A stretch of 64,000 bases of DNA from Arsenophonus fragariae (GTDB lineage: Bacteria > Pseudomonadota > Gammaproteobacteria > Enterobacterales > Enterobacteriaceae): contig JBDPYZ010000008.1 in NCBI GenBank assembly GCA_047291315.1, forward strand, positions 60,780-124,779. Reading direction: 5' to 3'. The notes beneath the pieces were generated by a model, which was given only the letters and a program-made list of their open reading frames with translations, did not search any database and was not told the DNA's origin. The translations under genes and the position numbers were made by a program. Below are positions 37,349 to 47,296 of the stretch, piece after piece. Positions within the stretch are counted from its first letter, which is position 1. Each line of letters begins with the position of its first letter.

Positions 37349-38595
37349 GTCCGCCTGCGGTAAAGATAGAATATGCCACTACACAGCATAAAATAAACGA
37401 TATAAGTTGCCATATAAGCCTGGGCAGCACCTAAAGCGCCGTAAGCTGGTATTAACCAATAAGCAAACCCTGTTAACAACGCAAATTGAATCACTTCCGC
37501 TAAAATGTAAAACCGTAATGCTGCCTTAGCAATAACTAAATAACCGAATACATAAGCACCCACTTTCAATACATCACCAATCAACTGCCAAGAAAAAAGA
37601 TCGCCCATTGCGATAAACTTATCGGAAAAAAGCAGCCAAATTGCCAGATCTCGCAATAGCCACACGGTAAAACTAGCTATCGCTACCGCTGGTAAAACAA
37701 ACTTCAAAGCTTTAAAAATTTCTGTACTAATCTCATGTTTATATTGCAATTTAGCTAATGTTGGCAATAAATAAATGGTAAAAGATGCGGTAATAAATTG
37801 TAAATAAGCATCTGAGATACTACTCACCGCCTGCCAAATACCCACCTCATCCCAACTATATCTCTTAGCCAACAAATTTCTCATCATAATGTAAGCAACC
37901 GGCAATGTAACTGAGGTTATTAATGCCATTAAGGTAAATTTAGCCAAATCATAGCCAATGGCACTATTCCATCGCGGTTTAAAATATGACCAATTTAGTT
38001 GCTTATGACGTAGGATCATGATCGCTGCTGGCACAACAATTAACGCAGGAACTAAAACTAACCCTATCAGGGCCCCTTGATAATCTCTTAACCTAAAACA
38101 AAAATAGTAAGCAATCACTCCTGCTAAGCTACCAACGATAATCGATAGTGCGTTACCTTTTACATCACGGTAACCTTTTAATATAGCAAGGAAATAATTA
38201 GCATAAGCGATTCCCATTTGTATCAATGCCAAGGCACAAATAACCGTTTGATATTGAGTATGACCAAATAACGCAAGACTGATAAATGAGCTAAAAAGTA
38301 AAAAAATAATCGCTAATAGGGTTGAAAAGCCTAAAATTATTGATGATGAAGTGCCTAATACAGCGCCTAACTTTGTTGGTACCTGATGATATTCAGCTAC
38401 ATATTTAGTCACACCATTAAAGATCCCCCCACCAGATAAAACACCAAGTACAGTAATCAATTGACGGAAATTGCCTGCCTGACCAACTCCACTAGGACCA
38501 AAAGAAACAGCCAATAATTTAATAACGATAAACCCTGCACTAATTTTTACCAAGGTTGAAATCGCCGTCCAAATAGACGCTTTAGCTAATGACAT
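37345..38595 (-). CDS. wzxE: ECA lipid III flippase WzxE
   Basis: MOP/Wzx-superfamily flippase with about twelve transmembrane helices that moves the finished lipid-linked trisaccharide to the periplasmic face. Highly conserved stretches include FRQLITVLGVL near 45, LMALITSVTLPVAYIMMR and FWQ/LVGDVLKVGAYVFGYL blocks. I place the start at ATG 38595, giving 416 residues as in E. coli; the frame continues three codons up to a TTG. It begins one base after the wecE stop. Confidence 0.95.
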   Translation of the reverse strand: MSLAKASIWTAISTLVKISAGFIVIKLLAVSFGPSGVGQAGNFRQLITVLGVLSGGGIFNGVTKYVAEYHQVPTKLGAVLGTSSSIILGFSTLLAIIFLLFSSFISLALFGHTQYQTVICALALIQMGIAYANYFLAILKGYRDVKGNALSIIVGSLAGVIAYYFCFRLRDYQGALIGLVLVPALIVVPAAIMILRHKQLNWSYFKPRWNSAIGYDLAKFTLMALITSVTLPVAYIMMRNLLAKRYSWDEVGIWQAVSSISDAYLQFITASFTIYLLPTLAKLQYKHEISTEIFKALKFVLPAVAIASFTVWLLRDLAIWLLFSDKFIAMGDLFSWQLIGDVLKVGAYVFGYLVIAKAALRFYILAEVIQFALLTGFAYWLIPAYGALGAAQAYMATYIVYFMLCSGIFYLYRRRT

Positions 38596-38596
38596 A

Positions 38597-39727
38597 TTAA
38601 GCAAAAAAACATTGGATTTGATTGATCACCTGTTGCTGCTCTTCTTCTGTAAGATTATAGAACATCGGTAAACGAACTAAACGATCACTTTCTTTCGTCG
38701 TATAACGATCATCACCATGAAAGCGGCCAAATCTGTGACCCGCTGGACTAGAGTGTAAGGCTACATAATGAAAAACTGACAAAATATTTGCTGCTTGCAT
38801 ATGCTTATTGAATGCTGTTCTTTGTTCAATATCTTTCAGTTTGATATAGAACATATGGGCATTATGTTGCAAATCAGTAGGTATAATAGGTAAATCTAGC
38901 TTACCGATTTCAGTTAAAGATTTAAGCGCTTGATAATAGTTTTTCCATAAATCTAACCTCCGTCGATTAATTTTTTCCGCCTGCTCCAATTGTGCCCACA
39001 AATAAGCCGCTTGCAGATCTGACATTAAATAACTAGAACCAATATCTCGCCAAGTATATTTATCAACTTGGCCGCGGAAAAACTGACTGCGATCCGTGCC
39101 TTTTTCCCGCACAATTTCTGCTCGTTCAATAAGTGAAGGGTCATTAATCAGTACAGCACCACCCTCACCACCGGAAGAATAATTTTTCGTTTCATGAAAA
39201 CTATAACAACCAATATGCCCTATCGTACCAAGTGCTTTACCCTTATAAGTAGACATAACACCTTGAGCTGCATCTTCAACAACATAAAGATGGTGTTTTT
39301 TTGCCAATGCCATAATTGTATCCATCTCACAAGCCACACCAGCATAATGAACAGGTACAATCGCTCGAGTTTTGGCCGTAATCGCGGTTTCGATTTTATT
39401 CTCATCCATATTCATGGTATCAGGACATATATCGATAAATACTATCGTTGCCCCCCTTAACACAAAAGCATTAGCGGTAGAAACAAAGGTAAAACTTGGC
39501 ATAACAACTTCATCACCAGGTTTAATATCAAGTAAAACCGCCGCTATTTCCAAAGATGCAGTACAAGAAGGAGTCAACAGCGCTTTCGAACACTGAAAAT
39601 GCTTTTCTATCCATTCTTGACAACGCTTAGTAAAGTGCCCATCACCACATAACTTGCCACTATCCATTGCTTCTTTCATATAACCTAATTCAGTACCTAC
39701 AATCGTTGGTTTATTAAATGGGATCAT
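38597..39727 (-). CDS. wecE: TDP-4-oxo-6-deoxy-D-glucose transaminase WecE
   Basis: PLP-dependent sugar aminotransferase (DegT/DnrJ/EryC1 family) that makes TDP-4-amino-4,6-dideoxygalactose. The PLP-binding Lys is in SFHETKNYSSGGEGG near residue 180, with VEDAAQG at about 155. I place the start at ATG 39727: GAGG lies 5 bases upstream and the product then begins MIPFNKP like E. coli. The frame is open 25 codons further, inside wecD. The start overlaps the end of wecD by 14 bases. Confidence 0.96.
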   Translation of the reverse strand: MIPFNKPTIVGTELGYMKEAMDSGKLCGDGHFTKRCQEWIEKHFQCSKALLTPSCTASLEIAAVLLDIKPGDEVVMPSFTFVSTANAFVLRGATIVFIDICPDTMNMDENKIETAITAKTRAIVPVHYAGVACEMDTIMALAKKHHLYVVEDAAQGVMSTYKGKALGTIGHIGCYSFHETKNYSSGGEGGAVLINDPSLIERAEIVREKGTDRSQFFRGQVDKYTWRDIGSSYLMSDLQAAYLWAQLEQAEKINRRRLDLWKNYYQALKSLTEIGKLDLPIIPTDLQHNAHMFYIKLKDIEQRTAFNKHMQAANILSVFHYVALHSSPAGHRFGRFHGDDRYTTKESDRLVRLPMFYNLTEEEQQQVINQIQCFFA

Positions 39728-40436
39728 GTCGTCCTCGATATAACCAATAATCTGTACTTTCAATTTGTGCACCCATTTGTGAATATAGACGCATGGCGCC
39801 AATATTACTGATTTGAGTTGCTATTCTTAATCGCTCTACCCCGTGCTGCTCACACCATTGACATGCTACTGTTAGTAATTGTTTACCAACTCCTTTTCCC
39901 TGATGAGCTGCAACAGTGGCTAATAAACCAATTCGCGCCTCTTTTTCTACTGGTAGTATCCTTACCGTGACAAAACCCTGAATATCCCCTTCCCCACCTT
40001 CGACTAACAAGCAAACATCATCAAAAGTACCTTTAACGGTTTTTTCAAGCCAAACAGAATAAAAATGGGCATTATCTGCCATTCGATACCAGGGCGCGCG
40101 AAAACGGCTATGTGAAAAAGCCGTAGCAGCAATACTTTTCAATTCTTCAATATCCTTTTCAGTCGCCACAATTAAATCTAAACTGTGATTTTTTACCTTG
40201 CTAGCAATATTCAGACAAAAATCAATTTCACCTTCAATCAACAAAAAACCCATAGCGGTCACTGTATCAATCAGTTTTGTATTAGCGGTAGCAATTTTAG
40301 CTTGCACAATATCGTAGTCGGCTAATTGATTTAATAAGACAGTCGGTGCATCGGGTGCAAAATGTAACTTTGCCGTTTTACGCTTAAAAAAATCACTTTC
40401 CCAAGTGAGTATTTCAATATTGGCGTGGATAGACAT
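39714..40436 (-). CDS. wecD: TDP-fucosamine acetyltransferase WecD
   Basis: GNAT-family enzyme that acetylates TDP-Fuc4N to TDP-Fuc4NAc, the last sugar donor of ECA. The acetyl-CoA loop is HQGKGVGKQLL near residue 175-185, preceded by the SRFRAPWY substrate region and followed by YSQMGAQIESTDYWLYR. I place the start at ATG 40436, with AGGA 8 bases upstream, matching the homology start; it overlaps rffH by 23 bases. About 240 residues against 224 in E. coli; the extra residues are insertions around an LLVEGGEGD loop and a short C-terminal tail. Confidence 0.93.
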   Translation of the reverse strand: MSIHANIEILTWESDFFKRKTAKLHFAPDAPTVLLNQLADYDIVQAKIATANTKLIDTVTAMGFLLIEGEIDFCLNIASKVKNHSLDLIVATEKDIEELKSIAATAFSHSRFRAPWYRMADNAHFYSVWLEKTVKGTFDDVCLLVEGGEGDIQGFVTVRILPVEKEARIGLLATVAAHQGKGVGKQLLTVACQWCEQHGVERLRIATQISNIGAMRLYSQMGAQIESTDYWLYRGRHDPI

Positions 40437-41298
40437 GCAGCAAATCCTGTAAATATTGACCATAACCGGTTTTCGCCAGTTTTTCCGCTGACTTTCTAAC
40501 TTGTTGCTCAGTCAACCAGCCATTACGCCATGCTATTTCTTCCAGACAAGCGATCTTAAACCCCTGCCTTTTCTCAACGGTTTGCACGAACGTACTCGCT
40601 TCAATCAAGCTGTCATGGGTGCCGGTATCTAACCAGGCAAATCCGCGACCTAATAACTCAACATTTAGCTCACCACGCTCAAGATACATTTGATTCAGAC
40701 AGGTGATCTCAAGTTCTCCACGTAGTGAAGGTTTAATTTGTTTAGCAAAATCAACAGCTTGACTATCATAAAAATAGAGGCCGGTAACCGCCCAGTTAGA
40801 TTTAGCTCGCTGAGGTTTCTCTTCAATCGACAACACCTTAAACTGTTTATCAAATTCAACTACCCCAAATCGTTCAGGATCCATCACTTGATAAGCAAAA
40901 ATGGTTGCTCCCAACTGACGAGCGATAACAGATTTCAATTTAGGGCTAAAAGCCTGACCAAAATAGATATTGTCACCTAATATCAAACAGCAAGCGTCAT
41001 CAGCAATAAAACTTTCACCGATCAAAAACGCCTGTGCTAACCCATCCGGCGAGAGTTGTACTACATAACTGAAATGAACACCAAAAGCATCACCATCGCC
41101 AAGTAAACGCTGATAATCAGGCAGATCTTCAGGTGTCGAAATAATCAATATTTCTCGGATGCCAGCCAACATCAACACCGAAAGCGGATAATAAATCATC
41201 GGCTTATCATAAATGGGTAACAGTTGTTTAGAGACACCTCGTGTAATGGGGTACAAACGGGTTCCTGATCCACCAGCCAAAACAATGCCTTTCATCAC
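40414..41298 (-). CDS. rffH: Glucose-1-phosphate thymidylyltransferase RffH
   Basis: Makes dTDP-glucose from dTTP and glucose-1-phosphate, the first step to Fuc4NAc. The nucleotide-binding signature GGSGTRLYPITRGVSKQLLPIYDKP begins near residue 8, and metal-binding Asp lies in LILGDNIYFG near 110. The 294-residue product is complete. It follows rffG; with the original rffG stop the gap would be 16 bases, and GAGGA lies about 7 bases before its ATG. Confidence 0.96.
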   Translation of the reverse strand: MMKGIVLAGGSGTRLYPITRGVSKQLLPIYDKPMIYYPLSVLMLAGIREILIISTPEDLPDYQRLLGDGDAFGVHFSYVVQLSPDGLAQAFLIGESFIADDACCLILGDNIYFGQAFSPKLKSVIARQLGATIFAYQVMDPERFGVVEFDKQFKVLSIEEKPQRAKSNWAVTGLYFYDSQAVDFAKQIKPSLRGELEITCLNQMYLERGELNVELLGRGFAWLDTGTHDSLIEASTFVQTVEKRQGFKIACLEEIAWRNGWLTEQQVRKSAEKLAKTGYGQYLQDLLHVYPRQY

Positions 41299-41377
41299 TT
41301 TTCCTCGTTTCCTATTATATTGTTATACCTAAACGTTCTCCTGCATATGAACCATCTTGTACATGACGCCACCAAGT

Positions 41378-42382
41378 TTAATTACTCAAGTACCATTCAA
41401 CCGTTTTCCTAATACCCGATTCGAAGGTCTCTTGTGGCTTCCAACCCAACTCTTGTTCTATTTTGCTAGCATCAATGGCATAACGCATATCATGACCTGG
41501 ACGATCTCTAACATAGGTAATTAAATCACGATAGTGAGTCACCCCTTCAGGCTTAACTGGACATAATTCTTCCAACAGTTCACAAATTGTCTTTACCACA
41601 TCAATATTTTTATGCTCATTATGACCACCAATATTATAAGTCTTACCCGCATTTGCTTGGCTAATAACTAAATGCAATGCTCGCGCATGATCTTCAACAT
41701 AAATCCAATCACGGATCTGTTCACCTTGGCCATAAACAGGCAATGGCTTACCGACTATCGCGTTCAAGATAATCAAAGGAATTAATTTTTCAGGGAAGTG
41801 ATAAGGGCCATAATTATTTGAGCAATTAGTCACCAATGTCGGTAAGCCATAAGTACGCTGCCAAGCTCTGACTAAATGGTCACTGGAAGCCTTCGAAGCT
41901 GAATAAGGACTACTCGGCGCATAAGGTGTTGTTTCGGTAAATAGCGCTTCAGTAGCTTGCAGATCGCCATACACTTCATCGGTAGAAATATGATGGAAAC
42001 GAAATAACTGTTTTTTTTGCTGGTTTAAATTATTCCAATAATTTCGAGCCGCCTCTAATAAAAGATATGTACCGACAATATTGGTTTCGATAAAGGCGGC
42101 TGGCCCATCAATCGAACGATCAACATGACTTTCTGCCGCTAAATGCATAACGGCATCAGGTTGATATTGTTGAAAAATTTTATCAATTGCCAATCGATCA
42201 CAAATATTTATTTGAGCAAAAGCATAACGAGGACTTTCTATGACTGATGCTAATGACTGTAGATTGCCAGCATAAGTCAAACTATCAACGACTATTACAC
42301 TATCATTAGTATGTTCAATGATATGACGAACGACTGCCGAACCAATAAATCCAGCACCACCTGTAACTAAAATTCGTTTCAA
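41378..42382 (-). CDS. rffG: dTDP-glucose 4,6-dehydratase RffG, truncated by an in-frame TAA
   Basis: Short-chain dehydrogenase/reductase converting dTDP-glucose to dTDP-4-keto-6-deoxyglucose. Present are GGAGFIG for NAD near residue 9-15, STDEVYGDL with catalytic residues near 133 and the YSASK Tyr/Lys pair near 160. I place the start at TTG 42382, with GGAG 7 bases upstream; it overlaps the wecC TGA as TTGA and aligns with the E. coli N-terminus. A TAA at 41378-41380 replaces the Glu of WYLANESWW. The frame beyond continues through WWRHVQDGSY and GERLG to the old stop at 41315-41317, giving 355 residues, exactly as E. coli. The last 20 are lost. Activity is uncertain. Confidence 0.9.
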   Translation of the reverse strand: MKRILVTGGAGFIGSAVVRHIIEHTNDSVIVVDSLTYAGNLQSLASVIESPRYAFAQINICDRLAIDKIFQQYQPDAVMHLAAESHVDRSIDGPAAFIETNIVGTYLLLEAARNYWNNLNQQKKQLFRFHHISTDEVYGDLQATEALFTETTPYAPSSPYSASKASSDHLVRAWQRTYGLPTLVTNCSNNYGPYHFPEKLIPLIILNAIVGKPLPVYGQGEQIRDWIYVEDHARALHLVISQANAGKTYNIGGHNEHKNIDVVKTICELLEELCPVKPEGVTHYRDLITYVRDRPGHDMRYAIDASKIEQELGWKPQETFESGIRKTVEWYLSN

Positions 42383-43641
42383 CGCCAAACTCCTTTGGTA
42401 TCAACAACCCATTTTTGCCGAATTTGTTCACCATTAATGACCTTAAATTGTTTATGGTCAACCAGCAACAAAATAATATCTGCATTAGCAATGGCAACTT
42501 CAGTAGATACAAGTTGACCGAGGCCATCCAGTACTTTTGGCAATTCATCAATATTGGGTTCTATTACATAAGTGGTACCGGTATGCCACTTGGCAATTAT
42601 TTTAGTAATTTGCATAGCAGGGCTTTCCCGTAAATCATCAATATCCGGTTTAAAGGCAAGGCCAAAACAGGCAATTTTAACTTCATTTGCCCGTTTGCCT
42701 GTCTCTGTCAAACAATCAGCTAACACCGCCTTAACCTGATCGACAACCCAAATTGGCTTGCTATCATTGACCAAACGGGCTGTATGGATTAAACGAGATT
42801 GTTTTGGATTCTGAGAAACAATAAACCAGGGATCGATCGCAATACAATGGCCACCAACACCAGGGCCTGGCTGTAAAATATTGACTCGCGGATGACAATT
42901 GGCCAAACTAATTAACTCCCAAGCATTAATCCCTTGTTCGGCACAAATAAAAGATAGTTCATTGGCAAAAGCAATATTCACATCGCGAAAACTATTTTCT
43001 GTCAATTTACACATTTCAGCCGTTTTCGCATTAGTGATCACACATTTACCGGCAAGGAAAATTTTATATAATTCACTGGCTCGTTGGGATGATTTCATCG
43101 TCATACCACCAATAACCCGATCATTTTTGATCAGCTCAACCATGACCTTACCTGGCAAAACACGTTCCGGACAATAAGCAATATCAATATCTGAATTTGC
43201 GCCCTGTTGCTGTGGAAATGTCAGATCAGGACGCATAACTGCTAGTTGCCGTGACATTTTCTCGGTCGTTCCAGTAGGAGAAGTCGATTCTAAAATAATC
43301 AAATCACCCTTTTTCAATAATGGCGAAATTGATTCTGCTGCCGCCATAACATAAGAGAGATCAGGCTTATGATCATCTTTAAATGGTGTAGGAACCGCAA
43401 TTAAAAACGCCTCTGCGCTTTGCGGTGTGGTGAACGCTTTCAAATATCCCGCTTCTACGGCTGTTTTTACCGCCTTATCTAAATCAGGTTCAACAATATG
43501 AATTTTACCTTGATTAATCGTATCAACCACACGTTGATTAATATCAACCCCAATCACTTTTTTCTGGTGTGCAGCAAAGGCTACCGCGGTAGGTAAGCCT
43601 ATATAGCCTAAACCAATAACAGAAATAGTTTCAAAACTCAT
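42379..43641 (-). CDS. wecC: UDP-N-acetyl-D-mannosamine dehydrogenase WecC
   Basis: NAD-dependent four-electron oxidase turning UDP-ManNAc into UDP-ManNAcA. N-terminal NAD fold GLGYIGLPTAVAFA near residue 10, catalytic Cys in VGGHCIAIDPWF near 265, and the C-terminal CFGLAFKPDIDDLRESPA block. The 420-residue length equals E. coli. Its ATG overlaps the wecB stop (ATGA), and its TGA overlaps the TTG start of rffG. Confidence 0.97.
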   Translation of the reverse strand: MSFETISVIGLGYIGLPTAVAFAAHQKKVIGVDINQRVVDTINQGKIHIVEPDLDKAVKTAVEAGYLKAFTTPQSAEAFLIAVPTPFKDDHKPDLSYVMAAAESISPLLKKGDLIILESTSPTGTTEKMSRQLAVMRPDLTFPQQQGANSDIDIAYCPERVLPGKVMVELIKNDRVIGGMTMKSSQRASELYKIFLAGKCVITNAKTAEMCKLTENSFRDVNIAFANELSFICAEQGINAWELISLANCHPRVNILQPGPGVGGHCIAIDPWFIVSQNPKQSRLIHTARLVNDSKPIWVVDQVKAVLADCLTETGKRANEVKIACFGLAFKPDIDDLRESPAMQITKIIAKWHTGTTYVIEPNIDELPKVLDGLGQLVSTEVAIANADIILLLVDHKQFKVINGEQIRQKWVVDTKGVWR

Positions 43642-44768
43642 AATGTCGCCTGATTTGTTTTCAACGCTTCAAGAATTCGTTGGCAAGCTTTGCCATCACC
43701 ATATGGATTGTGTGCCCGACTCATTTTCTGGTAAGCATGGTCATCCGTTAGTAATTGTGTTACGACTTCAACAATTTTTTCTGTTTGCGTACCCACTAAA
43801 CGTACCATACCAGCTTCAACCGCTTCAGGTCGCTCAGTAGTATCACGCATGACCAATACTGGCTTACCTAAAGCTGGCGCTTCTTCTTGAATACCACCTG
43901 AATCTGTCAGGATCAAATAAGCGTTATTCATTAAATAAATAAAAGGTAAATAATCTTGTGGATCAATTAAGATTATATTATTAATACCCTGCAAAATTCG
44001 TTGTACTGGTTCACTGACATTAGGATTAAGATGAACCGGGTAGACAACTTGAACATCAGTATGATTTCTGGCAATTTCAGCTAACGAATGACAAATACGT
44101 TCAAATCCGCTACCAAAACTCTCCCGCCGATGTCCTGTAACTAACAACATCTTTTTATTTTGGTCAAGAAAAGGATATTGCGCAGCAAGGCTTTCTAGTA
44201 TTGAGGCATCATTCATAACTTTATTACGCACCCAGAACAATGCATCTATTACAGTGTTACCGGTAACAAAAATGCGATGAGCTGGGATCGATTCACGTTG
44301 TAAATTTTTTCGTGAATACTCGGTAGGCGCAAAGTGATACATAGCAAGATGACTGGCAATTTTACGATTGGCTTCTTCTGGCCACGGAGAATACAAGTTA
44401 CCGGTTCGCAATCCTGCTTCAACATGACCGACCAGAATACGCTGATAAAAGGCAGCTAGGCTGGTCGCCATCGTGGTGGCCGTATCACCATGAACCAATA
44501 CCACATCAGGTTTAAAAGATAGCAATACGGGTTTCACCCCTTCAAGAATACGACAAGTAATATCAGTTAAATCTTGTCCTGGTGTCATAATATCTAAATC
44601 ATAATCAGGTATGATCTCAAAAAGGCGCAATACCTGATCCAACATTTCTCTATGTTGAGCAGTTACGCAAACTTTCGACTCTAAAGCATTATCGTTTGTC
44701 AAAGCATGTACAAGTGGAGCCATTTTTATGGCTTCAGGACGAGTACCAAACACACTCAACACTTTCAC
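43638..44768 (-). CDS. wecB: UDP-N-acetylglucosamine 2-epimerase WecB
   Basis: Non-hydrolysing epimerase producing UDP-ManNAc for ECA. It begins with the family signature VFGTRPEAIKMAPLVHAL. Active-site regions VHGDTATTMA near 95, GHVEAGLRTGN near 117, THR-containing TGHRRE near 210 and SGGIQEEAPALGKP near 290 are all present. Length 376 equals E. coli. It starts 118 bases after wzzE, the largest gap inside the ECA cluster, and overlaps wecC by four bases. Confidence 0.97.
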   Translation of the reverse strand: MKVLSVFGTRPEAIKMAPLVHALTNDNALESKVCVTAQHREMLDQVLRLFEIIPDYDLDIMTPGQDLTDITCRILEGVKPVLLSFKPDVVLVHGDTATTMATSLAAFYQRILVGHVEAGLRTGNLYSPWPEEANRKIASHLAMYHFAPTEYSRKNLQRESIPAHRIFVTGNTVIDALFWVRNKVMNDASILESLAAQYPFLDQNKKMLLVTGHRRESFGSGFERICHSLAEIARNHTDVQVVYPVHLNPNVSEPVQRILQGINNIILIDPQDYLPFIYLMNNAYLILTDSGGIQEEAPALGKPVLVMRDTTERPEAVEAGMVRLVGTQTEKIVEVVTQLLTDDHAYQKMSRAHNPYGDGKACQRILEALKTNQATL

Positions 44769-44886
44769 AGTGACTCTCTTTTTATTTTAACATCATCTAT
44801 TAGTGAGATGTTTCATCAATAATGATTGTACCTTCAACATATTAATAGTTTGTTGAAGTCCCTATTGTTATATGTTTAGCAAATAA

Positions 44887-45945
44887 TTAGGTTTTACGCC
44901 TTAACAATGCAATACCTACCCCACTTAAGGTACCAATCATTCCCCAAATAACCATCATTAATACTCGACGAGGGCTATCCCGTTTAACCGGATCTTCTGG
45001 TGTTCTTAAATAGCGATAAGTTTGAAAATTATTATCGAGAGCGGGTCCCACATTTAACGTCGCTAACATCGCTATATTTTGATCATAGCTTTCATCATAA
45101 TTAGGCCCTGTTGCCTGTAATGTTTCAATTTGTGCTTGTAATAAGGGAGTACCTAATAGAAACATTTCTGAATCAGGTAGTTGATCGATGAGTACATCTA
45201 CTTTATTACCTGAGATGCCTTGCTTTTGAGCAACTTTTAACGATTGCTGTAGGTTATTTAAACGCCGCTCATAACTTGCCTTTGCGACCATTTTCTGACG
45301 TTTAACTAATGCTTTTAAAGACTGCTCCTTTGCTGCCCATGCGCCTTTAATCTGCTCATTAAGATTAAAATTAGCTCGTTTGTTAGCAAAAGAAATATAT
45401 TCACGTAGTAATTGATTAGCATCAAAAGCCGTTTCAGCAACTAATTTTATATTATCATTAAGTATCTTGTTATCATCTTGAAGGGTAAATTGAATATTAT
45501 CAATTAATTCATCAAGTAATGTAGCACTAGCCTCAGCATTTCCTTTCATGCGGGTTTTATAGTAATCACTTTTTAACCAAAATTCTCGTCTGGTATCATA
45601 AGAGCCAACTTGAGAGGTAAATTCTTGATAAACCTGATTAGCAATTGTTGGCAACTGATTATCTTGCGCTTCATTAATATGCGAATCTAAATTTCGCAAA
45701 AATTGCTGTTGGGAATAACATGCACCTAAATTATTAATTGTTGGCAAATCAGTGACGGCATTAGCACTCCATTTTTGTTGCATCATGCAAGAAACTATCA
45801 ATGCCATAGCCGCAAAAATAAATGCTAATGAGATAATCCATATTTTCCCCTGCCATAGCGCACAAAATAAACTTTTAATATCTAACTCATATTCAAGAGA
45901 CTGTGAGTGAGAATTAGGTTTGGGTTGTATTTCTGATTTTGTCAC
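44887..45945 (-). CDS. wzzE: ECA chain-length regulator WzzE
   Basis: Polysaccharide co-polymerase that sets the modal length of ECA chains made by WzyE. It has the typical layout of two membrane helices: one near residues 32-52 and one near 325-345. Between them is a long periplasmic coiled-coil region. The Pro-rich motif before the second helix is present as PEDPVKRDSPRR. Length 352 against 348. It lies 27 bases after wecA. Confidence 0.94.
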   Translation of the reverse strand: MTKSEIQPKPNSHSQSLEYELDIKSLFCALWQGKIWIISLAFIFAAMALIVSCMMQQKWSANAVTDLPTINNLGACYSQQQFLRNLDSHINEAQDNQLPTIANQVYQEFTSQVGSYDTRREFWLKSDYYKTRMKGNAEASATLLDELIDNIQFTLQDDNKILNDNIKLVAETAFDANQLLREYISFANKRANFNLNEQIKGAWAAKEQSLKALVKRQKMVAKASYERRLNNLQQSLKVAQKQGISGNKVDVLIDQLPDSEMFLLGTPLLQAQIETLQATGPNYDESYDQNIAMLATLNVGPALDNNFQTYRYLRTPEDPVKRDSPRRVLMMVIWGMIGTLSGVGIALLRRKT

Positions 45946-45972
45946 TGGTATGAAACTCCTTTAAACATTTGT

Positions 45973-47055
45973 TTATTTTGCTATACGTTGCATCCGGCGT
46001 TTAACACGTTTCACAAAACGCGCCGCTTTCCAAGCACGTTTAATACAGTAGCCATAAATAGCAAATATAAGCAAAAATAATGCCAATATCACCCATTCAG
46101 GAATAAAACTTGAACGTTCACCAATTAGACCTATCACTGCAAAAATAGCGGCCACCAAAGTAATTAATATAAAAGCCTGACTTGAGGTAAAACCTGAACG
46201 CATAATTAAATGATGAATATGTTGTCTATCTGGTGAAAAAGGATTCATTCCTTTACGAAGGCGCCTATACATAATGGCAATCATATCCATCAGAGGAATA
46301 GCAATAATCCAAAGAGCAGTCACTGGTTTAATCAAACGTGGCTCACCTTGTGTCGACATCAACAACAACCAAATAATAGTGAAACCAATTAATGTACTAC
46401 CCGCATCCCCCATAAACACTTTATAACGTTTTCCTAGTAAACCTAAATTCAGGAATATATAAGGAAGAATGGCAGCAATAACAGCAAAACACCAAAAAGC
46501 TAATGCCATATTACCATTTTGATAAAGCAAAATACCTAACGCGGCAAAAGAGACACAAGAAAGACCACCAAGCAGGCCATCAATACCATCAACCATGTTA
46601 AAAGCATTTACTGCTCCCCAAACAGCAAATAACGTCATCAAATAGCTTAAAGGCCCCAATGTTACTTGCCATGGACCAAAAGCATAACCTAAGTTATCTA
46701 ACGTTAAGCCTGTGAAATAAATCATGACAAACGCAACAATCGCTTGAATAGTTGCACGAATTTTAACACTAATATCAAAGCGATCATCTAACACACCGAC
46801 AAATACCAAAATCCCAGCACAAATTAAATACAACCATTTATGTGGAATATATTCGTGGGTAATCATAAATGCCAAACTGATACCAAAAAAAACCGTAATA
46901 CCACCTACCAAAGGGATTTCTCCCTGATGTTTTTTTCGATGATTAGGTTCATCTACGAGACCAAATCTTTTTGCCACTTTTCTCGCAACAAATATGAAGA
47001 TCAAAGAAAAAAAGAAAACCCAAAAAACATCGATTAGTAAATTTAATGTGTACAC
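45973..47055 (-). CDS. wecA: UDP-GlcNAc:undecaprenyl-phosphate GlcNAc-1-P transferase WecA
   Basis: Polytopic inner-membrane enzyme that starts ECA (and many O-antigens) by moving GlcNAc-1-phosphate to undecaprenyl phosphate. About eleven membrane segments are present. The catalytic Asp motifs are LDDRFDISVK near 90 and NAFNMVDGIDGL near 150, and the cytoplasmic His motif RQHIHHLIMR is near 278. GTG start with AGAGAG upstream. Length 360 against 367. It heads the ECA operon, 241 bases after rho. Confidence 0.95.
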   Translation of the reverse strand: MYTLNLLIDVFWVFFFSLIFIFVARKVAKRFGLVDEPNHRKKHQGEIPLVGGITVFFGISLAFMITHEYIPHKWLYLICAGILVFVGVLDDRFDISVKIRATIQAIVAFVMIYFTGLTLDNLGYAFGPWQVTLGPLSYLMTLFAVWGAVNAFNMVDGIDGLLGGLSCVSFAALGILLYQNGNMALAFWCFAVIAAILPYIFLNLGLLGKRYKVFMGDAGSTLIGFTIIWLLLMSTQGEPRLIKPVTALWIIAIPLMDMIAIMYRRLRKGMNPFSPDRQHIHHLIMRSGFTSSQAFILITLVAAIFAVIGLIGERSSFIPEWVILALFLLIFAIYGYCIKRAWKAARFVKRVKRRMQRIAK

Positions 47056-47242
47056 AATATTTACTCTCTTATAATTTTTTTAAAAATCATCCACTACATC
47101 CATTTCCATGTATAAACTATAAGTGTACTTTAACTTAGCGTATATGTAACAATAACAAAACATTTCTATCATCTTGCACTGCTTACTACCAAGCAAAATC
47201 TATACCCAAATAGATACTATTAGATAATAAAAACGAACAAAA

Positions 47243-47270
47243 TAAAGCGCCACATAAAAGTGGCGCTTTA
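47243..47270 (-). terminator. Terminator-like hairpin after rho
   Basis: Perfect 11-base arms TAAAGCGCCAC / GTGGCGCTTTA around a 6-base loop, 26 bases past the rho stop. On the minus strand the downstream DNA is T-rich (TTTTG then TTCGTTTT) but not a clean run. It probably separates rho from the ECA operon, though some readthrough would be expected. Confidence 0.8.
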
Positions 47271-47296
47271 CAATAAATCATTAAATAAATAACAAA

